Counted from the stretch's first letter, positions 49,652 through 57,388 are shown. The stretch is 64,000 bases of DNA from Streptomyces sp. R33 (GCF_041200175.1 NZ_CP165727.1:6203501-6267500), one strand, 5' to 3'. Notes: a model not told the origin generated them from the letters alone. Translations and numbers: made by a program.

Positions 49652-50284
49652 CTAAATGCCCAGCTTGGCCGTCGTCAGCTTGGCGATGGCCTCCGCAGGG
49701 CCGTCCAGTTCCACAGCGGCAGCGTCCTGGCGGCCGAAGCAGAAGAGGGTCAGTTCGCCCGGTTCGCCGGTGACCGTCACCACCGGGGTGCCCTTGTGGG
49801 CGACTGCCGTCTGGCCGTTCGGGCGGCGCAGCACCAGGCCCACCGGGGAGCGGCGGCCCGTCAGCCGGGCCAGCTTCTCCAGGCGGGACCACAGGGCGTC
49901 CGAGAACACCGGGTCCAGCTGGCGCGGCGACCAGTCCGGCTGGGCGCGGCGCACGTCCTCCGCGTGGACGTAGAACTCCACCGCGTTCGCCGCCTCGTCG
50001 ATCTGCTTCAGCGCGTACAGCGACATCTTCGGCGGGCCGGTGCGGATCAGCTGGATCAGTTCCTCGTACGGCTTGGCCGCGTACTCGGCCATCGCCTTGT
50101 CCAGCCGGTCCTTCAGGACGTTCAGCAGCAGGCCGCCCGCCGCGTCCGGGCGACGCTCCCGGACCACCACGTGCGCCGCCAGCTCCCTGGCCCGCCAGCC
50201 GTCGCACAGCGTCGGCGCCTCGGGCCCGGCCGCCTCCAACAGGTCCGCCAGCAGCAGGCGTTCACGCTTCGCATGGGTAGACAT
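49652..50284 (-). CDS. TIGR03085-type DinB-like protein (mycothiol-dependent isomerase-like)
   Basis: The 210-aa product begins with a DinB/maleylpyruvate-isomerase-like helical domain (THAKRERLLLADLLEAAGPEAPTL, then CDGWRARELAAHVVVRERRP, residues to about 115). The C-terminal part has VEFYVHAEDVRRAQP. It matches the actinobacterial TIGR03085 family. The metal-binding histidines expected of DinB enzymes are only partly visible. ATG 50284 is used. The open frame continues 14 codons upstream without homology. It is divergent from hisI. Confidence 0.78.
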   Translation of the reverse strand: MSTHAKRERLLLADLLEAAGPEAPTLCDGWRARELAAHVVVRERRPDAAGGLLLNVLKDRLDKAMAEYAAKPYEELIQLIRTGPPKMSLYALKQIDEAANAVEFYVHAEDVRRAQPDWSPRQLDPVFSDALWSRLEKLARLTGRRSPVGLVLRRPNGQTAVAHKGTPVVTVTGEPGELTLFCFGRQDAAAVELDGPAEAIAKLTTAKLGI

Positions 50285-50364
50285 GGGGGCCAGCCTACGG
50301 CCGGAACCCGGCCCGTGCCCGCTCATCAGGCGGACGGTGATCCGTCACGACCGCCCGGGCGCGG

Positions 50365-50370
50365 CACAAT
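50365..50370 (+). promoter_or_regulatory. Candidate -10 element of a leaderless hisI transcript
   Basis: CACAAT is followed by 7 nt (GGCCCCC) and then ATG 50378. No ribosome-binding site is visible before that ATG. Confidence 0.45.
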
Positions 50371-50377
50371 GGCCCCC

Positions 50378-50731
50378 ATGAGTACGTCCTCCCTCGATCC
50401 CGCCATCGCCGCCCGGCTCAAGCGCTCCGCAGACGGCCTGGTTCCGGCCATCGCCCAGCAGTACGACACCGGTGAGGTGCTCATGCTCGGCTGGATGGAC
50501 GACGAGGCCCTGCACCGCACCCTGACCACCGGCCGCTGCACGTACTGGTCCCGCAGCCGCCAGGAGTACTGGGTGAAGGGGGACACGTCCGGCCACTTCC
50601 AGCACGTGAAGTCCGTCGCCCTCGACTGCGACGCCGACACCCTCCTCGTCAAGGTCGACCAGGTCGGCGCCGCCTGCCACACGGGCGCCCGCACGTGCTT
50701 CGACGCCGATGTCCTTCCGCTGGCCGAATAG
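50378..50731 (+). CDS. hisI: Phosphoribosyl-AMP cyclohydrolase
   Basis: HisI opens the adenine ring of PR-AMP in the third step of histidine synthesis, a zinc enzyme. The 117-aa product has VLMLGWMDDEAL, TYWSRSRQEYWVKGDTSGH and the zinc-ligand cysteines in LDCDADTLL and CHTGARTCF. It is the single-domain cyclohydrolase with no HisE fusion. The gene is apart from the main his operon but immediately upstream of trpE (19-bp gap), so the two pathways' genes interlock here. Leaderless start likely from the -10 at 50365. Confidence 0.96.
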   Translation: MSTSSLDPAIAARLKRSADGLVPAIAQQYDTGEVLMLGWMDDEALHRTLTTGRCTYWSRSRQEYWVKGDTSGHFQHVKSVALDCDADTLLVKVDQVGAACHTGARTCFDADVLPLAE

Positions 50732-50750
50732 GTAGGTAGGGTCCCAAGCC

Positions 50751-52241
50751 ATGGATCTTGAGACGTTCCGCAAGCTCGCGGCGGACCGCCGCGTCATCCC
50801 CGTGAGCCGCAAGCTGCTGGCCGACGGCGACACCCCGGTCGGGCTCTACCGCAAGCTGGCCGCCGAACGCCCGGGCACCTTCCTCCTGGAGTCCGCCGAG
50901 AACGGCCGCTCCTGGTCCCGCTACTCGTTCGTCGGCGTCCGCAGCGACGCCACGCTCACCGTCCGCGACGGCCGGGCGCACTGGATCGGCACCCCGCCCG
51001 TCGGCGTCCCCACCGACGGCGACCCGCTCGAGGCCCTGCGGGCCACCGTCCAGACCCTGCACACGCCCCGCGACCTCGCGGGCGGGATGCCGCCCTTCAC
51101 CGGCGGCATGGTCGGCTACCTCGGCTACGACATCGTGCGCCGCCTGGAGCGCATCGGCGAGCACACCGCCGACGACCTCCAGCTGCCCGAGCTGACCATG
51201 CTGCTCACCTCCGACCTGGCGGTCATGGACCACTGGGACGGCACGGTCCAGCTCATCGCCAACGCCATCAACCACAACGACCTCGACACCGGCGTGGACG
51301 AGGCGTACGCGGACGCGGTGGCCCGGCTCGACGCGATGGAGGCCGACCTCGCGCGGCCGGCCCCGTACACCCCCACGCCGCTGCCCGCCTCCGAACTGCC
51401 GGAGTTCTCCGCGCTGTGGGGCGGGCAGAAGTACCAGGACGCCGTCGAGGACATCAAGGAGCGCATCCGGGCCGGCGAGGCCTTCCAGGTGGTGCCCTCG
51501 CAGCGGTTCGAGACCCCCTGCGCCGCCTCCGCGCTGGACGTCTACCGGGTGCTGCGGGCCACCAACCCGTCCCCGTACATGTACCTGTTCCGCTTCGAGA
51601 ACGGCTTCGACGTCGTCGGGTCCAGCCCGGAGGCCCTGGTCAAGGTCGAGGACGGGCGGGCCATGGTCCACCCGATCGCCGGCACCCGCCACCGCGGGGC
51701 CACCCCGCAGGAGGACCAGGCGCTCGCCGAGGAGCTGATGGCCGACCCCAAGGAGCGCGCCGAGCACCTGATGCTCGTCGACCTGGGCCGCAACGACCTG
51801 GGCCGCGTCTGTGAGCCGGGATCGGTCGAGGTCGTCGACTTCATGTCGATCGAGCGGTACTCGCACGTCATGCACATCGTCTCCACCGTCACCGGCCGCG
51901 TCGCCGAGGGCAGGACCGCCTTCGACGTGCTCACCGCCTGCTTCCCGGCCGGTACCCTCTCGGGCGCTCCCAAGCCGCGCGCCATGCAGATCATCGAGGA
52001 GCTCGAACCCTCCCGCCGCGGCCTGTACGGCGGCTGCGTCGGCTACCTCGACTTCGCCGGGGACTCCGACACGGCCATCGCCATCCGCACCGCGCTGCTG
52101 CGCGACGGCACGGCGTACGTCCAGGCCGGCGCGGGAGTCGTCGCGGACTCGGTGCCCGAGCTGGAGGACAACGAGTGCCGCAACAAGGCGGCCGCCGTCC
52201 TGCGCGCGGTGGGAGCGGCGAACCGGCTGAACGGCTCGTGA
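50751..52241 (+). CDS. trpE: Anthranilate synthase component I
   Basis: TrpE converts chorismate to anthranilate, the first step of tryptophan synthesis, with a separate glutaminase subunit (trpG not in the window). The 496-aa product has the tryptophan-binding LLESAE motif near residue 46, GGMVGYLGYD, and the chorismate-binding core SPEALVKVEDG, HPIAGTRHRGA, LVDLGRNDLGRVC and LSGAPKPRAMQIIEELEP. ATG 50751 has TAGGGT 8 nt upstream. The 19-bp gap from hisI rules out a classic leader-peptide attenuator directly before it. Feedback inhibition by tryptophan is expected from the LLES motif. Confidence 0.96.
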   Translation: MDLETFRKLAADRRVIPVSRKLLADGDTPVGLYRKLAAERPGTFLLESAENGRSWSRYSFVGVRSDATLTVRDGRAHWIGTPPVGVPTDGDPLEALRATVQTLHTPRDLAGGMPPFTGGMVGYLGYDIVRRLERIGEHTADDLQLPELTMLLTSDLAVMDHWDGTVQLIANAINHNDLDTGVDEAYADAVARLDAMEADLARPAPYTPTPLPASELPEFSALWGGQKYQDAVEDIKERIRAGEAFQVVPSQRFETPCAASALDVYRVLRATNPSPYMYLFRFENGFDVVGSSPEALVKVEDGRAMVHPIAGTRHRGATPQEDQALAEELMADPKERAEHLMLVDLGRNDLGRVCEPGSVEVVDFMSIERYSHVMHIVSTVTGRVAEGRTAFDVLTACFPAGTLSGAPKPRAMQIIEELEPSRRGLYGGCVGYLDFAGDSDTAIAIRTALLRDGTAYVQAGAGVVADSVPELEDNECRNKAAAVLRAVGAANRLNGS

Positions 52242-52251
52242 CGGCGTAGGG

Positions 52252-52257
52252 GATAGT
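52252..52257 (+). promoter_or_regulatory. Candidate -10 element before the trp-associated membrane protein gene
   Basis: GATAGT ends 7 nt before GTG 52265, giving a leaderless arrangement 23 bp after the trpE stop. Confidence 0.4.
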
Positions 52258-52264
52258 GGGGTAC

Positions 52265-52912
52265 GTGAGTGCCGTACCCCCACCCCGAAACGACACCGAC
52301 GCCCCCACCGGAGCAGACGCCCCGGACAGTCGCGGCGGCCGCCGCAGCGTGGCCGTCGCCCTGCTGCTCGGCGCGCTCGGTGCGACCGTCGTCCTGCTCG
52401 CCTCCGGCCGCGTCTGGGCCCGGGGCACCGCTGCCGTGGGGGGTGGCTCGCTGCCGCTGACCGCGGACGGGCGGGCCGTGACCGGGCTCCCGGCGGCCCT
52501 GGCCATCGTGGGCCTCGCGGCCCTGGTGGCCGTGTTCGCCGTGCGGGGCAGGAGCCGGCTGCTGGTCTCCGGGCTGCTGGCGCTGAGCGGCCTGGGCGCG
52601 GCCCTCTCCGCGGTGCTGGCCGCCGACGACCGGCAGGCGCTGGACGCGCAGGCGGCCCGTACGACCGCGGACACCGCGGCGCAGGTGGGGGCGCTGTCGC
52701 ACACGGCCTGGCCGTACATCACGGCCGCCGGTGCGGCCCTGATCCTGGTCGCCGGACTGCTGGCCCTGCGCTTCGGGCGCAGCTGGCCGGCGATGGGCGG
52801 CCGCTACGAGCGGGACGGCAGCCCCCGGGCCCGCAAGGCGGCGGCGGTGGACCCCGACCGGCCCGAGGACCTGTGGAAGGCCCTGGACCGCGGTGAGGAC
52901 CCGACCCGCTGA
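52265..52912 (+). CDS. Trp biosynthesis-associated membrane protein (TIGR02234 type)
   Basis: The 215-aa product has a hydrophilic Pro/Asp-rich N-terminus of about 30 residues and four hydrophobic helices (about 33-53, 76-95, 102-120 and 155-175). A charged C-terminus ends PEDLWKALDRGEDPTR, a pattern conserved in the actinobacterial Trp_oprn_chp family found beside trpE. The function is unknown. GTG 52265 is chosen from a -10-like GATAGT 7 nt upstream. An in-frame GTG at 52256 would overlap that hexamer. It follows trpE by 23 bp. Confidence 0.85.
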   Translation: MSAVPPPRNDTDAPTGADAPDSRGGRRSVAVALLLGALGATVVLLASGRVWARGTAAVGGGSLPLTADGRAVTGLPAALAIVGLAALVAVFAVRGRSRLLVSGLLALSGLGAALSAVLAADDRQALDAQAARTTADTAAQVGALSHTAWPYITAAGAALILVAGLLALRFGRSWPAMGGRYERDGSPRARKAAAVDPDRPEDLWKALDRGEDPTR

Positions 52913-52996
52913 CCGTGCACCGCGCCCCGTGCGGGACAATGGGCACCGAGCATTCGACATCACAGCACGTGCGACAGAGCAAACGAGGAGCAACTC

Positions 52997-53248
52997 ATGG
53001 CGGGCACTAACCACGGACACACCCCGGCCGCCTGGACCGGTGTCATCATCGCTTTCATCGGTTTCTGCATCTCCGGCGCGTTCATGGTCATCGCGAACCC
53101 GCTCGGGTTCTGGGCCGGGCTCGTCGTCGTCGCGCTCGGCGGTGTGGTGGGCCTGGCGATGAAGGCCGCGGGCATGGGCGCGCCGAAGGCCGCCCACGAC
53201 GACCTGGCCGTGGTCATCGCCGCGAACAAGGCCGCTGCCAAGGTCTGA
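52997..53248 (+). CDS. HGxxPAW-type small membrane protein
   Basis: The 83-aa product starts MAGTNHGHTPAAWTG, the HG-x-x-PAAW motif of a small actinobacterial family. Two transmembrane helices follow (about residues 15-33 and 38-57) and a polar Ala/Lys C-terminus. ATG 52997 follows GAGGAG at ideal spacing. Function is unknown, but it lies between trpE and trpC in a conserved arrangement. A rho-independent-like terminator with a T run follows. Confidence 0.85.
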   Translation: MAGTNHGHTPAAWTGVIIAFIGFCISGAFMVIANPLGFWAGLVVVALGGVVGLAMKAAGMGAPKAAHDDLAVVIAANKAAAKV

Positions 53249-53284
53249 GTGCCGCCGAGGTCCGAGTACCGGTGGACACCTTCG

Positions 53285-53315
53285 AAAGGCGCGGCCCCGT
53301 CGGGCTGCGCCTTTT
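53285..53315 (+). terminator. Terminator with T run
   Basis: AAAGGCGC (53285-53292) pairs with GCGCCTTT (53307-53314), the intervening GGCCC/GGGC extends the stem, and a further T follows. It is the most canonical intrinsic terminator in the window, 36 bp past the HGxxPAW gene. Confidence 0.82.
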
Positions 53316-53339
53316 GTCATGAGCGGAGAGAATCAGCGC

Positions 53340-53801
53340 GTGGACGCCTCTCACAGCACCGTGGACGTGCCCGGGCCCCGGCCCGCGCCCGCGCCGCCGC
53401 AGAGCCGGGCGCGGCGGCTGGCCGGGCCGGCGCTCACGCTGGCCTCGGCGGCGCTGGCCTTTGCGTACGTGGGGGCCGTGGATCCCAATGAACCGGGCCA
53501 CTATCCGGTCTGCCCGCTCTTTCGGCTGACCGGAATTCTGTGCCCCGGATGCGGCGGGCTGCGCAGTGCGCACGCGTTCGCGCACGGCGATCTGATCACT
53601 GCTTTCGGGGCGAATGCCCTGGCCGTCGTCGGCTACTTCGTCTTCGCAGGCTTCATGGTCCTGTGGCTGGTTCGCGCCTGGCGCGGCGGCCTCGCCCCGC
53701 GCTTCGCCCTGCGGCGGCCGTACTGGTGGGCCATCGGGGTGCTCGCGCTCGTTTTCGTGGTGGTCCGAAACCTGCCGTTCGGATCCGCCCTGGCCCCCTG
53801 A
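53340..53801 (+). CDS. DUF2752 family membrane protein
   Basis: The 153-aa product has three helices (about residues 28-46, 90-112 and 125-145). Its DUF2752 signature is CPLFRLTGILCPGCGGLRSAHAF, whose three cysteines could bind metal or heme at the membrane surface. The function is unknown. The start is uncertain. GTG 53340 has GGAGAG 9 nt upstream. ATG 53319 adds seven residues but lies directly on the terminator's T run with no binding site. It lies between the trp-associated genes and trpC. Confidence 0.82.
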   Translation: MDASHSTVDVPGPRPAPAPPQSRARRLAGPALTLASAALAFAYVGAVDPNEPGHYPVCPLFRLTGILCPGCGGLRSAHAFAHGDLITAFGANALAVVGYFVFAGFMVLWLVRAWRGGLAPRFALRRPYWWAIGVLALVFVVVRNLPFGSALAP

Positions 53802-53817
53802 GGCCCGTACCGGGCCT
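53801..53817 (+). terminator. Hairpin at the end of the DUF2752 gene
   Basis: AGGCCCG (53801-53807), loop TAC, CGGGCCT (53811-53817). It starts on the last base of the stop codon. The stem is short and there is no T run. Confidence 0.45.
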
Positions 53818-53830
53818 GCCCGGGGTCCAT

Positions 53831-53914
53831 ATGAATCCCGGATTCCGAATGTCCAGTGACTGGGACGCCGTCAACCGCGTGCGGAGCGCAAGGCCTCCTG
53901 CGGATACCATTTGA
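53831..53914 (+). CDS. Possible leader peptide upstream of trpC (27 aa)
   Basis: An ATG frame of 27 codons (start MNPGFRMSSDWDAV) ends at TGA 53912-53914, eight bases before the stem-loop that precedes trpC. It has one tryptophan codon, well short of the two or more adjacent Trp codons of classic attenuators, and no good ribosome-binding site. It is listed as a candidate only. Chance is a real alternative in this base composition. Confidence 0.3.
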   Translation: MNPGFRMSSDWDAVNRVRSARPPADTI

Positions 53915-53921
53915 TTGCTGA

Positions 53922-53947
53922 CCTTGCAGTTGTACGTGTCTGCAAGG
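53922..53947 (+). promoter_or_regulatory. Stem-loop in the trpC leader
   Basis: CCTTGCAG (53922-53929) pairs perfectly with CTGCAAGG (53940-53947) around a 10-nt AT-rich loop, 37 bp before trpC. TTGATT at 53911 just upstream may be a -35 element, in which case the repeat would overlap the promoter as an operator instead of lying in RNA. Confidence 0.45.
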
Positions 53948-53984
53948 CGGCCGACCGTCATCGACCCGGAAGGGGGCCGCTCGC

Positions 53985-54794
53985 GTGAGTGTGCTCGACG
54001 AGATCATCGAAGGGGTCCGCGAAGACCTTGCCGAACGGCAGGCCCGCGTGAGCCTCGACGAGCTCAAGGAGCGTGCCGCCAAGGCGCCCCAGGCCAAGGA
54101 CGGCGTCGCGGCCCTGCGCGGCGACGGCGTCAAGGTGATCTGCGAGGTCAAGCGCTCCAGCCCCTCCAAGGGTGCGCTGGCCGCGATCGCGGATCCCGCC
54201 GGACTCGCCGCCGACTACGAGGCGGGCGGTGCGGCGGTCATCTCCGTCCTCACCGAGCAGCGCCGTTTCGGCGGCTCGCTGGCCGACCTGGAGGCCGTCC
54301 GCGCGCGCGTGGACATCCCGATCCTGCGCAAGGACTTCATCGTCACGGCGTACCAGCTGTGGGAGGCCCGCGCCTACGGCGCCGACCTCGCGCTGCTGAT
54401 CGTCGCGGCCCTGGAGCAGGAGGCCCTCGTCTCCCTCATCGAGCGGGCCGAGTCCATCGGGCTCACCCCGCTCGTCGAGGTCCACGACGAGGACGAGGTC
54501 GAGCGCGCGGTTGCGGCCGGCGCCAAGATCATCGGCGTCAATGCCCGCAACCTCAAGGACCTCAAGGTCGACCGCTCCACCTTCGAGCGCGTCGTCGGCG
54601 AGATCCCGGCCCACATCGTCAAGGTTGCCGAGTCCGGCATCCGCGGGCCGCACGACCTGATCGCCTACGCCAACGAGGGCGCCGACGCCGTCCTCGTCGG
54701 GGAGTCCCTGGTCACCGGACGCGACCCGAAGTCGGCCGTGGCCGACCTCGTCGCCGCCGGGGCCCACCCCGCCCTGCGCCACGGACGGAGCTGA
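53985..54794 (+). CDS. trpC: Indole-3-glycerol phosphate synthase
   Basis: TrpC closes the indole ring from CdRP. The 269-aa (beta-alpha)8 protein has ICEVKRSSPSKGAL with the catalytic lysine, LRKDFIVTAYQLWEARAYGAD, PLVEVHDEDEVERA, IIGVNARNLKDLKVD and AESGIRGPHDL. GTG 53985 follows GAAGGGGGC. It is a monofunctional enzyme, unlike the TrpC-TrpF fusion of E. coli, consistent with PriA covering TrpF. The next gene is trpM, 8 bp away. Confidence 0.96.
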   Translation: MSVLDEIIEGVREDLAERQARVSLDELKERAAKAPQAKDGVAALRGDGVKVICEVKRSSPSKGALAAIADPAGLAADYEAGGAAVISVLTEQRRFGGSLADLEAVRARVDIPILRKDFIVTAYQLWEARAYGADLALLIVAALEQEALVSLIERAESIGLTPLVEVHDEDEVERAVAAGAKIIGVNARNLKDLKVDRSTFERVVGEIPAHIVKVAESGIRGPHDLIAYANEGADAVLVGESLVTGRDPKSAVADLVAAGAHPALRHGRS

Positions 54795-54802
54795 CCCGTC
54801 CC

Positions 54803-55012
54803 ATGGCCCCCGACCGCCCCTCCGTCCGCACCCGGCCCGGCTCAGGCCCGGCCGGTGTGCCGACGGCGCACGCGCCCCTGGCGCGCGGCTGCCGCCCCCG
54901 CGGCTGCCGTGCCCCGGCCCGGCGGGTGCACGGGCGCCGGGTCAGGTACGTGATCGGCTCCGAGCCCGGTCAGGTCAACGGCATGCGATGGCGCACCACA
55001 GGCGCGCTGTAA
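54803..55012 (+). CDS. trpM: Small protein TrpM (TrpX) between trpC and trpB
   Basis: The 69-aa, strongly basic product has an Arg/Pro/Ala-rich N-terminal half with GCRPRGCRAPARRVHGRR. Its better conserved C-terminal segment, VRYVIGSEPGQVNGMRW, resembles the Streptomyces small protein called TrpX and later TrpM, studied in S. coelicolor as a modulator of tryptophan synthesis and differentiation. Position between trpC and trpB is the same. ATG 54803 is 8 bp after trpC. A two-tier hairpin follows the stop. The molecular action is not evident from sequence. Confidence 0.75.
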   Translation: MAPDRPSVRTRPGSGPAGVPTAHAPLARGCRPRGCRAPARRVHGRRVRYVIGSEPGQVNGMRWRTTGAL

Positions 55013-55029
55013 CGAGGGCCGTCCCGGTC

Positions 55030-55070
55030 CGGTACGCCTGACGCCGTCGCACGACGGAGCCTGCGTACCG
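55030..55070 (+). promoter_or_regulatory. Two-tier hairpin between trpM and trpB
   Basis: The outer stem is CGGTACGC (55030-55037) with GCGTACCG (55063-55070). The inner stem is CCGTCG (55044-55049) with CGACGG (55052-55057). It lies in a 221-bp gap before trpB and could attenuate trpBA or protect the trpCM message. No T run follows. Confidence 0.5.
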
Positions 55071-55233
55071 CCCCGCGCGGTGCTCGTTCACGGCCCGTCG
55101 CCCCGAGCCGCCGGCTCCGGGCGCGGACGGCCGGGTCCGCAGGCATCCCCACCCCCGCAGCGGGGTGCGCGTGCGGCGGGCCCGCAGCGCAATACGGTGC
55201 ATCCATCCCATCGCACCCGTAGGAGTACTGGGC

Positions 55234-56487
55234 ATGTCCAGCAGCTCGTTCTTCATTCCGGACCCGGAGGGTCACGTCCCCAACGCCGAGGGCTACTTCG
55301 GCGACTTCGGCGGCAAGTTCATCCCGGAGGCGCTCGTCGCCGCCGTGGACGAGGTCGCCGTCGAGTACGAGAAGGCCAAGGGGGACCCGGCCTTCGCGGC
55401 CGAGCTCAACGACCTCATGGTCAACTACACCGGCCGGCCCAGCGCCCTCACCGAGGTGCCGCGGTTCGCCGAGCACGCCGGCGGCGCGCGGATCTTCCTC
55501 AAGCGCGAGGACCTCAACCACACCGGCTCGCACAAGATCAACAACGTGCTGGGCCAGGCGCTGCTCACCAAGCGCATGGGCAAGACCCGCGTCATCGCCG
55601 AGACCGGAGCCGGCCAGCACGGCGTTGCCACCGCCACCGCCTGCGCGCTCTTCGGCCTCGAGTGCACCATCTACATGGGCGAGATCGACACCCAGCGCCA
55701 GGCCCTGAACGTGGCCCGGATGCGGATGCTGGGCGCCGAGGTCATCGCGGTGAAGTCCGGCTCCCGGACGCTCAAGGACGCCATCAACGAGGCGTTCCGC
55801 GACTGGGTCGCCAATGTGGACCGCACCCACTACCTCTTCGGCACCGTCGCCGGCCCGCACCCCTTCCCGGCCATGGTCCGCGACTTCCACCGGGTCATCG
55901 GGGTCGAGGCCCGCCGCCAGATCCTGGAGCGCGCCGGCCGGCTGCCCGACGCCGTCGCGGCCTGCGTCGGCGGCGGCTCCAACGCCATCGGCCTCTTCCA
56001 CGCCTTCATCCCGGACACCGGCGTCCGGCTCGTCGGCTTCGAGCCCGCCGGGCACGGCGTCGAGACCGGCGAGCACGCGGCCACGCTGACCGCCGGCGAG
56101 CCCGGCATCCTGCACGGCTCCCGCTCGTACGTCCTCCAGGACGAGGAGGGCCAGATCACCGAGCCGTACTCCATCTCGGCCGGTCTGGACTACCCGGGCA
56201 TCGGCCCCGAGCACTCCTTCCTCAAGGACTCGGGCCGCGGCGAGTACCGCGCGGTCACCGACGACGCCGCGATGCAGGCCCTGCGCCTGCTCTCCCGCAC
56301 CGAGGGCATCATCCCGGCGATCGAGTCGGCGCACGCCCTCGCCGGCGCCCTCGACCTGGGCAAGGAGCTGGGCAAGGACGGGCTGATCGTGGTCAACCTG
56401 TCCGGCCGCGGCGACAAGGACATGGACACGGCGGCGCGCTACTTCGACCTTTACGACACCGACGCCTCCGAGGGGGAGACCAAGTGA
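55234..56487 (+). CDS. trpB: Tryptophan synthase beta chain
   Basis: TrpB condenses indole with serine using PLP. The 417-aa product has the opening motif GYFGDFGGKFIPEAL, the Schiff-base lysine K101 in NHTGSHKINNVLGQA, ETGAGQHGVATATACA, the phosphate loop GGGSNAIG and a C-terminal NLSGRGDKDM. ATG 55234 follows GTAGGAG. The stop overlaps trpA by 4 bp, and the subunits form the alpha2-beta2 channelled complex. It is the TrpB1-type subunit, as expected next to trpA. Confidence 0.97.
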   Translation: MSSSSFFIPDPEGHVPNAEGYFGDFGGKFIPEALVAAVDEVAVEYEKAKGDPAFAAELNDLMVNYTGRPSALTEVPRFAEHAGGARIFLKREDLNHTGSHKINNVLGQALLTKRMGKTRVIAETGAGQHGVATATACALFGLECTIYMGEIDTQRQALNVARMRMLGAEVIAVKSGSRTLKDAINEAFRDWVANVDRTHYLFGTVAGPHPFPAMVRDFHRVIGVEARRQILERAGRLPDAVAACVGGGSNAIGLFHAFIPDTGVRLVGFEPAGHGVETGEHAATLTAGEPGILHGSRSYVLQDEEGQITEPYSISAGLDYPGIGPEHSFLKDSGRGEYRAVTDDAAMQALRLLSRTEGIIPAIESAHALAGALDLGKELGKDGLIVVNLSGRGDKDMDTAARYFDLYDTDASEGETK

Positions 56488-57296
56488 GCGGCAACATCGA
56501 ACTCCTCTCGGCCACGCTCGCGAAGGCCAAGTCCGAGGACCGCGCGGCCCTCGTCGCCTACCTCCCCGCCGGCTTCCCGACCGTCGACGGCGGCATCGAG
56601 GCCGTCAAGGCCGTCATCGCGGGCGGCGCGGACGTGGTCGAGGTCGGCCTCCCGCACAGCGACCCGGTCCTGGACGGCGCGATCATCCAGACCGCCGACG
56701 ACATCGCCCTGCGCGGCGGCGTCAAGATCGCCGACGTGCTGCGCACCGTGCGCGAGGCGCACGCGGCGACCGGGGCCCCGGTGCTGGTCATGACGTACTG
56801 GAACCCGATCGACCGCTACGGCGTCGAGCGGTTCGCCACCGAGCTGGCCGCGGCGGGCGGCGCGGGCTGCATCCTGCCCGACCTGCCGGTCCAGGAGTCC
56901 GCGCTGTGGCGTGAGCACGCCGACAAGCACGGTCTGGCGACCGTCTTCGTCGTCGCTCCGAGCAGCAAGGACGAGCGCCTGGCGACCATCACGGCCGCCG
57001 GTTCCGGCTTCGTCTACGCCGCCTCGCTGATGGGCGTCACCGGCACCCGCGAGTCGGTCGGCCACGAGGCCCAGGAGCTGGTCCGCCGTACCCGCGCGAC
57101 CACCGAGCTGCCCGTGTGCGTGGGCCTCGGCGTCTCCAACGCCGTGCAGGCGAAGGAGGTCGCGGGCTTCGCCGACGGGGTGATCGTCGGCTCGGCGTTC
57201 GTGAAGCTGCTGCTGGACGCGCCGGACCTGCCGGCCGGGCTGGCCGCCGTACGGGCGCTGGCGGGCGAGCTCGCGGAAGGCGTACGCAGGAGCTGA
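56484..57296 (+). CDS. trpA: Tryptophan synthase alpha chain
   Basis: TrpA cleaves indole-3-glycerol phosphate to indole, which tunnels to TrpB. The 270-aa barrel has YLPAGFPTVDGG, the catalytic glutamate in VVEVGLPHSDPVLDGAIIQ, the aspartate in GCILPDLPVQES and the phosphate loop CVGLGVSNAVQA. The PHSDPVLDG segment differs from the enteric PFSDPLADG form while keeping the catalytic residues. GTG 56484 overlaps the trpB stop (GTGA). It ends the trpCMBA run, and a perfect hairpin follows at 57359-57388. Confidence 0.96.
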   Translation: MSGNIELLSATLAKAKSEDRAALVAYLPAGFPTVDGGIEAVKAVIAGGADVVEVGLPHSDPVLDGAIIQTADDIALRGGVKIADVLRTVREAHAATGAPVLVMTYWNPIDRYGVERFATELAAAGGAGCILPDLPVQESALWREHADKHGLATVFVVAPSSKDERLATITAAGSGFVYAASLMGVTGTRESVGHEAQELVRRTRATTELPVCVGLGVSNAVQAKEVAGFADGVIVGSAFVKLLLDAPDLPAGLAAVRALAGELAEGVRRS

Positions 57297-57358
57297 CGCG
57301 TTCGATTCGCGGCGCGAACCCTTGATCGGGTTCTGTAGTCCGATCGGGTGGAAGTGGG

Positions 57359-57388
57359 AGCGGGGAGGCACGCGAGTGCCTCCCCGCT
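57359..57388 (+). terminator. Terminator of the trpCMBA run
   Basis: A perfect 13-bp stem (57359-57371 with 57376-57388) with loop GCGA, followed by TCGTTTGG. It lies 62 bp after trpA and 14 bp before the DsbA-like start, which is why the longer open frame of that gene from 57322 is not accepted. Confidence 0.85.

Noticed and set aside
50732..50750. A leader-peptide attenuator directly before trpE
   Set aside because: Only 19 bp separate hisI and trpE, too little for a leader peptide with Trp codons and alternative stems.
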